Below are positions 36,708-45,129 of a stretch of 64,000 bases of DNA, piece by piece. Within the stretch, counting starts at the first letter, position 1; each line of letters begins with the position of its first letter. Source of the stretch: Acholeplasma hippikon (GTDB taxonomy: Bacteria; Bacillota_I; Bacilli_A; Acholeplasmatales; Acholeplasmataceae); NCBI RefSeq assembly GCF_900660755.1, contig NZ_LR215050.1:620001-684000 (forward strand). The letters run 5' to 3'. The notes under the pieces were generated by a model. The model was not told the DNA's origin. It was given only the letters and a program-made list of their open reading frames with translations, and did not search any database. The translations under genes were made by a program, and so were the position numbers.

Positions 36708-36748
36708 TTATTATAACATTTTTTCGCTACTTTATTATGTTATAATAA
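36708..36748. promoter_or_regulatory. mirror-image divergent promoters of ruvA and the coiled-coil gene
   Basis: A 12-bp exact inverted repeat, TTATTATAACAT (36708-36719) and ATGTTATAATAA (36737-36748), gives each strand the same extended -10, TG-T-TATAAT: minus-strand -10 at 36710-36715 for ruvA, plus-strand -10 at 36741-36746 for the coiled-coil gene. The two point away from each other across 17 bases. Confidence 0.65.
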
Positions 36749-36765
36749 ATTTGGATGGTGAGTAA

Positions 36766-39700
36766 ATGGACTTTAAGTTTATTGGTGAAGCGATTTCTAT
36801 GTTAAATAGCTTTGCAGAAAAAGATAAAAAATATAAACAAATTACAGATGATATTACGAATCTACTTTCTAATTTAGAGGTAGAATTTTTGTCTTTCACT
36901 ACTGCTCACAATAACGTATTAAATGAAACATTCAATTCTCAAAATAATATTAAGAAAATTCATGATGCTAAAATCGATATTCTTTATGATAGTTTTGAAC
37001 ATTATAAAGATGAAGTTAAACATAAAATTGATAATTTAAAACGTGTAAAATCTGAATCCTTAGTTTTAATCGATGAGGAAATTAAGACAACTATTAATAA
37101 ACTTGAACAAGATTTATTAGACGCAAAAACTGCATTTGACGAAATCTTATCAGCAAATGAAATCAATAAGTCTAAAGATTTGTCTTATATTGAAAAAACT
37201 ATCTTGGAAATCAAAAAAGATAGTTCAAAATCAATTGCTCAAATTGAATTAAACTACAATCAGGACCTCAACAAAATTGAATCTCGTTTTAAACATATGG
37301 AAGAATCTTATAATCAAAAAATTAAAGAATTTGAAATGGGTGTCTTAGAAGAAAAGTCTAAAATTCAAATTGTTAAAAACGAATACCGTGAACAAAGTGA
37401 CTCAAAATATTTAAGTATTAAAAATGAGTATCATCAACAATCAATGGCTTTCAATAAGAAAGTCGATTCAATTAAGAAAAAACGTAATGATAAACTTAAC
37501 AAATTAACCAATGATTTCAATAACCAAATAGAGCCCTTACAACAACTTCTTTCAATTATTGAAGCTGAATATCAAGCAAACTCTGAAATCATTCAAAAAG
37601 AGTATGATGAAAAGTTATCACTTCATAAAGAAAAATATGAAAATATTGTAGAAAACTTTAATCATGCTAAACAAAAAATCATTAGAGAATCAACTGAACA
37701 CATTACTTTATTAAACTCTAAACTTTCTGCGTATAAAGAATATCTTGCAAAAGAAAGAATGGAAAGCCAAAAAGAACATAATGAAAAACTGATTGGTTTA
37801 TCTGAACAAGAAAGAACTTTATTAAATAAAGAACGTAATAAAAAGCTACGTCAACAGGATAATGAGTTAAATAAACAAATTTTACGCACCAATAAAGAAA
37901 ATCTTCAAAAGTCTAAAGAACAATATGAACTACTTTCATTAGCTGAAGCTAAGTTTATTGAAGAAATGACTGATTGGCGCATTGAAGAAAAGGTTTTAGG
38001 TTTAAACTTTAAACTTCAAAACTACAACAACTATTTAAATTATCAAAATAAATTAAAAGAAAATGATGTGAATCAAAAGAAATTAAAAATCACTTTTGAT
38101 CATGATGTTGAACAATTAGATATTGAACAAATTGAATTAATATCTCCACTTGAAACATCGCTAGCTTCCGATAATGCGATGTCAGAGCGTGATGTTAATT
38201 TATTATCTAATGATACAAACTATCATTTAAATCACTATCAATTTAAAGAAGATAATTTAGATTATAAACTTCAGATTTTTAAACTCGAACAAAAATTAAT
38301 GTTAGATAAAGAGCGTCTTCTACTTGATCACCTACGTAGTGTATATGCAATCACTCAACAACTAGGAATTGAAAAAGAAAATGTCATTCGAGACCAACAA
38401 ATTAAAAATCAAGAATTAAAAACTAACCTTATCATAGAAACGAATACTTTAAATGAAAAGTTAGCTGAATTAAACTATGCACTAAAACGTAGTGAGATAG
38501 AAACTCAAATTAACTATCTTCAAAAAGAGAAACAAGCCCTTCATACATTCTATGATAAAGACTTAAATACCGATGTTGAAGTGTTAAAATTTGATTTATC
38601 ATTTGAAGAAGAAAGACTGCTTTTAACTGAAAACCTTGAAGTAGTTAATCGCGATGTTGGATTATTAAGTAAAGATTTAAATGTTATTCATTCAAGAATT
38701 GATCACTTATTTAATCAAATCTTCTTAATCTATAATATTCAACATCACTTAATGCTTAAGTTAGTTAAGTTATACCAACTTCCTGCACATCCAGAGGATG
38801 TTAAAGTATTTATCAATTTAAATAATGAAATTTTTAAAGATTTACGTATCGTTCAAGAACAAGCTAAAGATGATTTCTTACTTGATATAAAGAATTTCCA
38901 TGAAATAAAAATTAATGATATTACAGGTCAAAAATATCAATCATTAGTCCAAGAACTTGAAGAAGAATTAAATACTAAGTTACAAGATTTAGATGAAGAT
39001 CAACGTCAAATTGAAAATAGTATTAAAAAGATTGATTATCAAATCCAAGTATTAGGTAATAATGTTGATAAAATCCAATCTAACATCAATAAAATTGAAG
39101 TATTAAAATCGGAAGAATCAACCCGAAAAGGACAAAGACAACATCAAAATGAAATTGACTCGCTCGTTCGCCAAATCAACTCAATTGAAATTGAGATGAA
39201 CAACCTAGAAAAAGAGATTGAACGTCATAAAAAACCTATTGATAAAATTGAACAACAACGCCTCATGCTTAAAGATAAATTTGAACTTGATAAGAAAAAT
39301 CTTCATGCGAAACAACAACTTGATGCGAAAGTATATTTTGAACAATTAAGTTTTTACCAAAACTTCATGAAGAAACTTACAAATTTATTTAATGCTTATG
39401 AGAATAAAGTTTTAGTTTTAACAACTAAATTAAATCAGCCACTCTATTTAACAGATGATTTAATTAAGGATGCTCAAAAGTCATTCCAACGTGTTGAAGA
39501 CAACTTTGAACGTCAAGCAAACTTCTTCTATCAAGACCTACTTAAATATAGTATTCAAGTTTTTGATAAACTAAATCTTGAACAAAATACATTGAAAGAT
39601 AATTATCAAAAATTACTTCAGAAGAATATGGTATTGAATAAGAAAAAGATTGCTAATCTTAAGTTCTTAAAAAATCAACAAATCATTCGCCACAATCAAA

Positions 39701-40335
39701 ATTTAAACACATTAAAACATGAAGAACAAACTTACATTAAGACCTTATCATTAAACATCAACAAGGAAAAACAGCCTAAAATTAACGATTTAAGAGCGGA
39801 TATTAAACTACTTGAATCGCAAATTATGGCAACAGAAGAAAAACTTAAGAATGAACTTCTTTTAATTGATGATAACCTTAAATCAGCTATTGATCAAATG
39901 AAAGCTGATCACCAAAAGAACTTAGTTCGTACACACGAACAGTACTTACGTAATGTTCAAAAAGCAACTGACGCTATTGATCAAAAACAAAAGAATTTAA
40001 AACAATTAGAAGAATCAACAAAAGTTAAAAATAATCTACTCTTTACTCGTTTTAATCAAACTGATGCTAAACTTAAAGAACAGTTAAAAGAAAAACTTCA
40101 ACAACTTAAAGAGCAACATCAGAAAAATGATCAAAATTGTACAAGAAAGATTGAACATTTAACAAATGAACTTCATGCTTTATATCTAAAACATAACACT
40201 TTAATCCAAGAGGAAGCGAAAAAGAGTAAACAAATTGCACTTCAAATTGATAAAATTGAAAAGCGCAAAAAACAACGTGAACTTAAAGATGCGAAGAAGA
40301 GTTATCAATATAAAATTAGAGCCTTAAAATTATAA
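36766..40335 (+). CDS. giant coiled-coil protein of unknown function (1189 residues)
   Basis: Almost the whole chain is predicted helix rich in Lys, Glu, Gln, Asn and Leu with heptad-like spacing and very few prolines (for example LPAHPED near residue 674 and NQPLYL near 890, likely hinges). No signal peptide, membrane helix, ATP-binding motif or other domain is visible, so it is not an SMC/Rad50 ATPase; the C-terminus is strongly basic (KIEKRKKQRELKDAKKS). Cytoskeletal, cell-division or nucleoid roles are all possible; I do not recognise a family. ATG 36766 has GGTGAG upstream. It is a single gene between an extended -10 promoter and a terminator. Confidence 0.85.
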   Translation: MDFKFIGEAISMLNSFAEKDKKYKQITDDITNLLSNLEVEFLSFTTAHNNVLNETFNSQNNIKKIHDAKIDILYDSFEHYKDEVKHKIDNLKRVKSESLVLIDEEIKTTINKLEQDLLDAKTAFDEILSANEINKSKDLSYIEKTILEIKKDSSKSIAQIELNYNQDLNKIESRFKHMEESYNQKIKEFEMGVLEEKSKIQIVKNEYREQSDSKYLSIKNEYHQQSMAFNKKVDSIKKKRNDKLNKLTNDFNNQIEPLQQLLSIIEAEYQANSEIIQKEYDEKLSLHKEKYENIVENFNHAKQKIIRESTEHITLLNSKLSAYKEYLAKERMESQKEHNEKLIGLSEQERTLLNKERNKKLRQQDNELNKQILRTNKENLQKSKEQYELLSLAEAKFIEEMTDWRIEEKVLGLNFKLQNYNNYLNYQNKLKENDVNQKKLKITFDHDVEQLDIEQIELISPLETSLASDNAMSERDVNLLSNDTNYHLNHYQFKEDNLDYKLQIFKLEQKLMLDKERLLLDHLRSVYAITQQLGIEKENVIRDQQIKNQELKTNLIIETNTLNEKLAELNYALKRSEIETQINYLQKEKQALHTFYDKDLNTDVEVLKFDLSFEEERLLLTENLEVVNRDVGLLSKDLNVIHSRIDHLFNQIFLIYNIQHHLMLKLVKLYQLPAHPEDVKVFINLNNEIFKDLRIVQEQAKDDFLLDIKNFHEIKINDITGQKYQSLVQELEEELNTKLQDLDEDQRQIENSIKKIDYQIQVLGNNVDKIQSNINKIEVLKSEESTRKGQRQHQNEIDSLVRQINSIEIEMNNLEKEIERHKKPIDKIEQQRLMLKDKFELDKKNLHAKQQLDAKVYFEQLSFYQNFMKKLTNLFNAYENKVLVLTTKLNQPLYLTDDLIKDAQKSFQRVEDNFERQANFFYQDLLKYSIQVFDKLNLEQNTLKDNYQKLLQKNMVLNKKKIANLKFLKNQQIIRHNQNLNTLKHEEQTYIKTLSLNINKEKQPKINDLRADIKLLESQIMATEEKLKNELLLIDDNLKSAIDQMKADHQKNLVRTHEQYLRNVQKATDAIDQKQKNLKQLEESTKVKNNLLFTRFNQTDAKLKEQLKEKLQQLKEQHQKNDQNCTRKIEHLTNELHALYLKHNTLIQEEAKKSKQIALQIDKIEKRKKQRELKDAKKSYQYKIRALKL

Positions 40336-40363
40336 AATGAGTCATATAGACTCATTTTTTTTT
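40335..40363 (+). terminator. terminator of the coiled-coil gene
   Basis: AAATGAGTC / GACTCATTT stem (40335-40343 with 40349-40357) with a T run to 40363. Confidence 0.9.
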
Positions 40364-40364
40364 G

Positions 40365-40394
40365 AAAAAAAAGAAATGACTTTATGTCATTTCT
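40365..40394 (-). terminator. terminator of obg
   Basis: AGAAATGAC / GTCATTTCT stem (40372-40380 with 40386-40394) with eight T on the minus strand (40365-40372). Confidence 0.88.
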
Positions 40395-40395
40395 A

Positions 40396-41655
40396 TTATT
40401 CTAAGTATTCGAATTCGTATGAGAAGATTCTTACAATATCCCCGTTTTGAACCCCTGCTTCACGAAGTGCTTCATCAATACCTATACCTCTTAATTGACG
40501 CGCAAAACGTTTAACAGCTGACTCATTATTAAAGTCCGTACGGTTGAATAAAATAAATACTTTCTCACCTGTAATATCAAAGATACCATCGTCACCTTTA
40601 GTAATCACAAAGTCTGAATCTTTATTTTCATTAAATTCATAAACTTTAGTAATTTGTTTAGGTTCAAATTTAGGAATTGTCTTTAAGACACGAATAATTT
40701 CATATTTTAAAGCCATTAATCCTTCTCTATTTAATGCAGAGATAGGGAATACTTTAATACCATTTAATTTTGATTCAAATTCTTTTAATTTTTCTTCTGC
40801 GTCTTCTGTATCCATTTTGTTAGCTACTACAATTTGAACTCTATCTTTTAATGCTTCATCATATTGAACAAGTTCATTATTAATTGTTAAGTAATCTTTA
40901 TATGGATCTTCACTTTCCATTGAAACGATGTGTAATAAGACACGGCAACGTTCAACGTGTTTTAAGAATTGGATACCTAATCCAACACCTAAGTGCGCAT
41001 ATTCGATTAAACCAGGTAAGTCTGCAACAACAAACTCATCTTCATCCACTCTAACCATTCCTAATTGAGGAGATAGCGTTGTAAATGGATATGGAGCAAT
41101 CTTAGCTTTGGCGTTTGAAATAGATGAAATTAAAGTAGATTTACCAACAGATGGGTAACCAAGTAATCCAACATCAGCTAAGACTTGAAGTTCAACTTTA
41201 GCTCTAAAGGTTTGACCTGGGTCGCCTTGTTCTGCGAAGTCGGGAGCTTGGTTTTTATTTGTTGCAAAGGCAATATTACCACGTCCACCCTTACCGCCTT
41301 TAGCGACAAGTAGTTCTTGACCATGATATAGTACTTCACCGATTAAATTATTCTTTTCATCATATACAATTGTTCCTAATGGTACTCTTACATAAGTATG
41401 TTCTGCGTTTGCACCATGCATACCCTTAATTTCCCCGTTCGCACCATGTTGGGCACGAATATGACGATTATACTTTAAGTCGATTAAGGTATTTTTACCT
41501 TCATCACCAACAAAATAAATATTACCACCATTACCGCCATTTCCACCGAATGGACCGCCAAATTCAACGTGTGCTTCTCTTCTAAATGCTACTTTACCGT
41601 TTCCACCACGGCCGGCTTTAACTTCTACGACGACTTCATCGACAAATAGACTCAT
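40396..41655 (-). CDS. obg: ribosome-associated GTPase Obg/CgtA
   Basis: A 419-residue GTPase: N-terminal glycine-rich Obg fold (residues 1-155, with FGGNGGNGGN), a G domain with P-loop GYPSVGKST near 167, switch region DLPGLIEYAHLG near 210 and NKMD near 280, and a C-terminal OCT domain (about 345-419). It acts in 50S subunit maturation and stress signalling. I start at ATG 41655 (AGGAG nine bases upstream); an in-frame TTG three codons earlier lies inside the ribosome binding region. It has its own -10 after the rpmA terminator. Confidence 0.96.
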   Translation of the reverse strand: MSLFVDEVVVEVKAGRGGNGKVAFRREAHVEFGGPFGGNGGNGGNIYFVGDEGKNTLIDLKYNRHIRAQHGANGEIKGMHGANAEHTYVRVPLGTIVYDEKNNLIGEVLYHGQELLVAKGGKGGRGNIAFATNKNQAPDFAEQGDPGQTFRAKVELQVLADVGLLGYPSVGKSTLISSISNAKAKIAPYPFTTLSPQLGMVRVDEDEFVVADLPGLIEYAHLGVGLGIQFLKHVERCRVLLHIVSMESEDPYKDYLTINNELVQYDEALKDRVQIVVANKMDTEDAEEKLKEFESKLNGIKVFPISALNREGLMALKYEIIRVLKTIPKFEPKQITKVYEFNENKDSDFVITKGDDGIFDITGEKVFILFNRTDFNNESAVKRFARQLRGIGIDEALREAGVQNGDIVRIFSYEFEYLE

Positions 41656-41675
41656 ATATATCAACTCCTATGATA

Positions 41676-41681
41676 ATTATA
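41676..41681 (-). promoter_or_regulatory. -10 element of obg
   Basis: Minus-strand TATAAT in the context TTTTTTATTGTATAAT directly after the rpmA terminator T tract; identical 16-base context to the parE -10. Confidence 0.5.
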
Positions 41682-41684
41682 CAA

Positions 41685-41709
41685 TAAAAAAGGGTAATAA
41701 ATTACCCTT
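41685..41709 (-). terminator. terminator of rplU-prp-rpmA
   Basis: AAGGGTAA / TTACCCTT stem (41690-41697 with 41702-41709) with minus-strand T residues at 41685-41690. Confidence 0.85.
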
Positions 41710-41713
41710 TGAA

Positions 41714-41992
41714 TTAAGCTGCGTAAACTGATACTTGAGTACGGTCTTTACCCTTACGTTCGTATTTTACGATTCCAGCCACTTTAGCGAATAAAGTGTC
41801 GTCTGAACCGCGACCAACATTTGTGCCTGGATGAATTTTAGTTCCTCTTTGGCGATAGATGATTGATCCAGCTGTTGCGAATTGTCCGTCAGATAATTTT
41901 TGACCTAAACGTTGAGCATTAGAGTCACGTCCGTTTTTAGATGACCCAACACCTTTTTTAGATGCGAATAACTGAATATTTAACTTTAACAT
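41714..41992 (-). CDS. rpmA: 50S ribosomal protein L27 with N-terminal extension
   Basis: A 92-residue L27. The N-terminus [21 protein letters not shown] carries the Firmicutes-type extension that must be cut after Ala10 (LFA/SKKG) so that the mature N-terminus can reach the peptidyl transferase centre. The processing protease gene prp lies two bases upstream. The rest, [12 protein letters not shown] and the [15 protein letters not shown] block, is canonical. Confidence 0.97.
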   Translation of the reverse strand: MLKLNIQLFASKKGVGSSKNGRDSNAQRLGQKLSDGQFATAGSIIYRQRGTKIHPGTNVGRGSDDTLFAKVAGIVKYERKGKDRTQVSVYAA

Positions 41993-41994
41993 CG

Positions 41995-42309
41995 TTATGC
42001 CTCCTTTTGATATTTAATATAAGTACGATACTGAGCTTCAAGCTCATTTAATGTGTAAACTAAATTGTTCAGCAAACCTTCAATAATTGAATTAGTTTGA
42101 AGAACCTGTAATTCGAAGAATCCTTCTTCGACTTTAAGAGAGATTTTATCCTTATATCCTAAAATCTCGATTGCATTTGCTGTCATTATTAAGCCTGTCG
42201 AAACGGATGCACATACGATATCTGTACCGTATGCTCCAAATAATGCATGACCCTCTACTTTAATTGTTTCGATATGATCATCATTTTTTTTGACTTTATA
42301 CTTAATCAT
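41995..42309 (-). CDS. prp: ribosomal-processing cysteine protease Prp
   Basis: A 104-residue YsxB-family protease. The catalytic pair is His21 in [11 protein letters not shown] and Cys33 in DIVCASVS, matching the conserved H and C of Prp. It removes the N-terminal peptide of L27 encoded by the next gene; the three-gene order rplU-prp-rpmA is the standard one in Firmicutes. Confidence 0.95.
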   Translation of the reverse strand: MIKYKVKKNDDHIETIKVEGHALFGAYGTDIVCASVSTGLIMTANAIEILGYKDKISLKVEEGFFELQVLQTNSIIEGLLNNLVYTLNELEAQYRTYIKYQKEA

Positions 42310-42311
42310 AA

Positions 42312-42611
42312 TTAGCCAATGATTGATTTAACAACTAACTTAGTGTATGGTTGTCTGTGACCTTGTTTTCTACGATAGTTTTTTCTTCTCTTGTATTTGA
42401 AAACAATAATCTTCTTTTGTTTACCTTTTTTAACTACTTCAGCAACAACTTTAGCTCCTGAAACGAATGGATGACCTACTTTAGAATCTGTAGCTAAAAC
42501 TTCTGTGAATTCGTAAGTTTCACCAGCTTCAACGTCTAATTTTTCAACGTAGATTTCTTGTCCTTCAGTTACTTTAATTTGTTTACCGCCTGTTACGATA
42601 ATTGCAAACAT
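42312..42611 (-). CDS. rplU: 50S ribosomal protein L21
   Basis: A 99-residue L21 of normal length with the signature region [17 protein letters not shown] near residues 74-90. A GGAGG ribosome binding site precedes the ATG. It heads the operon with prp and rpmA and is preceded by a structured leader and a strong promoter. Confidence 0.97.
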   Translation of the reverse strand: MFAIIVTGGKQIKVTEGQEIYVEKLDVEAGETYEFTEVLATDSKVGHPFVSGAKVVAEVVKKGKQKKIIVFKYKRRKNYRRKQGHRQPYTKLVVKSIIG

Positions 42612-42700
42612 GTCTGTGTTCCCTCCTTATTAATATTTTGAAGACTCACTATTAAGGTAGTCATTCGACTTTTAAGACCTTTTCTATGTGGTACAACGCC
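42612..42700 (-). ncRNA. probable L21 leader (5' untranslated regulatory RNA)
   Basis: The roughly 90-base 5' leader on the minus strand contains GGCGUUGUACCAC, followed by the complementary-looking segments AAAGUCGAAUGACU and UAGUGAGUCUUC. The position directly upstream of rplU and the GGCGUUGUAC block recall the L21 leader of Firmicutes, thought to mediate autoregulation. I judge this by recall of the motif only. Confidence 0.5.
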
Positions 42701-42706
42701 TATATG

Positions 42707-42735
42707 ATTTTATATGATTCCTATATTTTTGTCAA
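42707..42735 (-). promoter_or_regulatory. promoter of rplU-prp-rpmA
   Basis: Consensus TTGACA (42730-42735), 17-base spacer, TAAAAT (42707-42712) on the minus strand; the best -35 match seen in this window, as expected for ribosomal protein genes. Confidence 0.85.
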
Positions 42736-42777
42736 GTAAATATTATATATTTATTAAAAAAACATAAATTACTTGAT

Positions 42778-43713
42778 TTATTCCCACTCTGGATCAACTG
42801 TTTTCTTTTGTTTTCCAAATAAATTCATGACTGTTTTAGGGAAAATATAGAGTCCATCTGCAATGACTAAAGGTAAGTGTTTAGCTGCTTCTACTAATGC
42901 ACCAAAACGAATTTTTTCTTTGGTTGCTTCACCTGAGTCATCAAATAAGTATTTTCTAGTAACAATACCAATTCTTAGTGTGAGTAATGCATTGGATACC
43001 CCATCAAGCACACTTGACATGATTGGCTTAATGAGTGGAATTTCACCTAACATGTTCATTGTTGATTGCGGTAAGATATCTGATATATTAATATTTTCTA
43101 ATCCTTCAGCAATTAATGCCGTTGTAAATACGTTAATCACTAATTTAGCTAAGTTCTTGTAACTTGGTCTAAATCCACATAAAACAACTAAATCTTTAAT
43201 CATTCTAATATTTACAACAATTACCGTAATGAAATCTAATCTACCATTTTGTGAAATTGCTGTTGAAACCATCACAGTTTTTGCATGGTTACGAATTGTT
43301 TTATTGATTTGTCTTTTAATGTGTTTGTTGTAAACAGTATTTAACGCATCACGTAATAACTTTGGATCGTGATATGCTTTTTCTAAGTTGTCTTGGAATA
43401 CTTCTGGTAAATCTTTGCGGTCCATTAATCTTTTAGCAACTCTTTTTAACACCTTATATTCTTTTTCAGGCTCGTTATCAAGTGTTGTCTCAATTGAGAA
43501 TGTTGGTGAGAATAAAATAATTAACACCGGTTTAACAATCAAGAAATAAGTTAATAAAACAGCAATGCCATAAAATGCGTATGGCACGTACGGATGAATC
43601 GATTTTAATTGTTCCCCTATTTGTAATACTGACGCTGTAATCATCATCAATATAATAAGTATCACGCCGATGGCTGTAAGATACCATAATTTAACTGTTG
43701 ATTCTTTCTTCAT
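42778..43713 (-). CDS. DUF697/YcjF-family membrane protein
   Basis: A 311-residue protein. Two transmembrane helices near the N-terminus (about 9-30 and 41-70) precede a domain whose LDFITVIVVNIRMIKDLVVLCGFRPS segment (about 160-185) is typical of DUF697, where it forms a hairpin in the membrane. DUF697 proteins are often linked to GTPases and envelope stress, but the molecular role is not established. No coupled neighbour: radC starts 29 bases away upstream with its own context. Confidence 0.8.
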   Translation of the reverse strand: MKKESTVKLWYLTAIGVILIILMMITASVLQIGEQLKSIHPYVPYAFYGIAVLLTYFLIVKPVLIILFSPTFSIETTLDNEPEKEYKVLKRVAKRLMDRKDLPEVFQDNLEKAYHDPKLLRDALNTVYNKHIKRQINKTIRNHAKTVMVSTAISQNGRLDFITVIVVNIRMIKDLVVLCGFRPSYKNLAKLVINVFTTALIAEGLENINISDILPQSTMNMLGEIPLIKPIMSSVLDGVSNALLTLRIGIVTRKYLFDDSGEATKEKIRFGALVEAAKHLPLVIADGLYIFPKTVMNLFGKQKKTVDPEWE

Positions 43714-43742
43714 TCATTCACATCCCTTATGGGATTATTATA

Positions 43743-44390
43743 TCAAATTTTAAATAATTTCTTATTTTTATACGAGTAAAATTCATCTTTTCCAACAATA
43801 ATATGATCGATTGTCTCAACTGATAGTATTTGACTTGCATCCATAATCTTTTGCGTAAGCTTATCATCTGCAATTGATGGCTTCGCATCGCCAGTTGGAT
43901 GATTATGAATAAGAATCATTCCATATGCTCTTAACTTGATAGGCGTTGTAAATATTTCTTTAACAGATACAGGAATTGATGTGGTTGTTCCCATATAAAT
44001 CATCTCTTTTTTTAAGATTTTTCCTTTAATGTCTAAAATTATAATACTGAGTGTTTCTTTATCTAAATACTCCATTTCATTTTTAATTAATTCATAAACA
44101 TCTTCACTATTAAATAAAGATTTTCTTTTATCAAATTCACGTTGATATATGCGATTTGCTAACTCAGTAGTCAAAAGCATTTTTAATTTTTGTTTTTTAG
44201 TTAAGTTAAATCCACTATTTAAATCATCTAAAGTTAATAACCTTAATTTTTGAATTTTTTCAAAATAATCTAAGATTTCAATTGCTTTTAATTCATTTTC
44301 TTCTTCTAATAATAAGGTGAGTAATTCTCTTTGACTTAAACCTTTAATACCTCCACTTAACATCATTTCTTCTAATCTCTTTTTGTCCAT
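43743..44390 (-). CDS. radC: RadC-family JAB1/MPN-domain protein
   Basis: A 215-residue RadC. The metalloprotease-like motif is HNHPTGDAKPSIAD near residues 157-170 (His-x-His followed by Asp), with an upstream Glu in the JAB fold, preceded by a helix-hairpin-helix-like N-terminal region (about 1-75). Despite the name, a DNA repair role is doubtful in other bacteria. Its neighbours do not suggest a role. Confidence 0.92.
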   Translation of the reverse strand: MDKKRLEEMMLSGGIKGLSQRELLTLLLEEENELKAIEILDYFEKIQKLRLLTLDDLNSGFNLTKKQKLKMLLTTELANRIYQREFDKRKSLFNSEDVYELIKNEMEYLDKETLSIIILDIKGKILKKEMIYMGTTTSIPVSVKEIFTTPIKLRAYGMILIHNHPTGDAKPSIADDKLTQKIMDASQILSVETIDHIIVGKDEFYSYKNKKLFKI

Positions 44391-44439
44391 AAAAAAATCC
44401 TTTCTATCATATAGTAGATAAAAAGGATCATTTTAACTT

Positions 44440-45129
44440 TTAAATATGGAAGAATTTCACTAATTCTTGATACGTTACTTTTGGCGCGAATAAGAGCATT
44501 GCACTAAATAAAGTAAAACCTGCAATTAAAGTCATCGCTCCAGTCCAATAAACACCTTCTAGTGTCCACGAACTAAAGAATGCAATTGCTGCATAAATAA
44601 GATTTAAAATAATTAACCAAAATAAATTTCTTACATGCATATAATACTTCTTAGGCATTGAGGCAACAACAATCGGCAAGAATGCTGTTGTCCCTACTAA
44701 GACAAGGGGAATCGCATACGTTATTGCCCACGCTTTATATGCGGTTGCATAATCTAAAATAAGTAAGATTAAACTGACAATAATCACTTGTTTAAGTGTT
44801 TTTGTAGAATAATCACGTTTTGAAATAATCACTTGCTTAATTAATAAATAAACATAAAATAATGAACCAACAACAATAATACTCCACATAATTTTTGTAT
44901 CTTTAAAGGTTAAAATATTGATGACTACACTGATTAAAGAAACAACAATACCGATTAAGATCAATACCCTTGCTGGAATATTCGGTTTTTTTCTATTCAC
45001 TTGTACTTCTGGGTATCCTGGTGTAACTAAATTTGTTTCAAATGCTTTTTCAACTAAGTTATTTCCACAAACGATACATATCTTATGGTTTTCTTCATGG
45101 TAAAGATTACAATGCTTACAATACTTCAT
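44440..45129 (-). CDS. zinc-ribbon membrane protein, DUF6320-like
   Basis: A 229-residue protein with an N-terminal zinc ribbon (CKHC at 4-7 and CIVC at 18-21) followed by about six hydrophobic helices from residue 52 onward. Proteins of this design (DUF6320) are typically encoded next to a condensation/alcohol-acetyltransferase-like gene, as here: the ATG overlaps the stop of the neighbouring gene by one base. Function unknown; an accessory membrane partner of the acyltransferase is a reasonable guess. Confidence 0.75.
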   Translation of the reverse strand: MKYCKHCNLYHEENHKICIVCGNNLVEKAFETNLVTPGYPEVQVNRKKPNIPARVLILIGIVVSLISVVINILTFKDTKIMWSIIVVGSLFYVYLLIKQVIISKRDYSTKTLKQVIIVSLILLILDYATAYKAWAITYAIPLVLVGTTAFLPIVVASMPKKYYMHVRNLFWLIILNLIYAAIAFFSSWTLEGVYWTGAMTLIAGFTLFSAMLLFAPKVTYQELVKFFHI

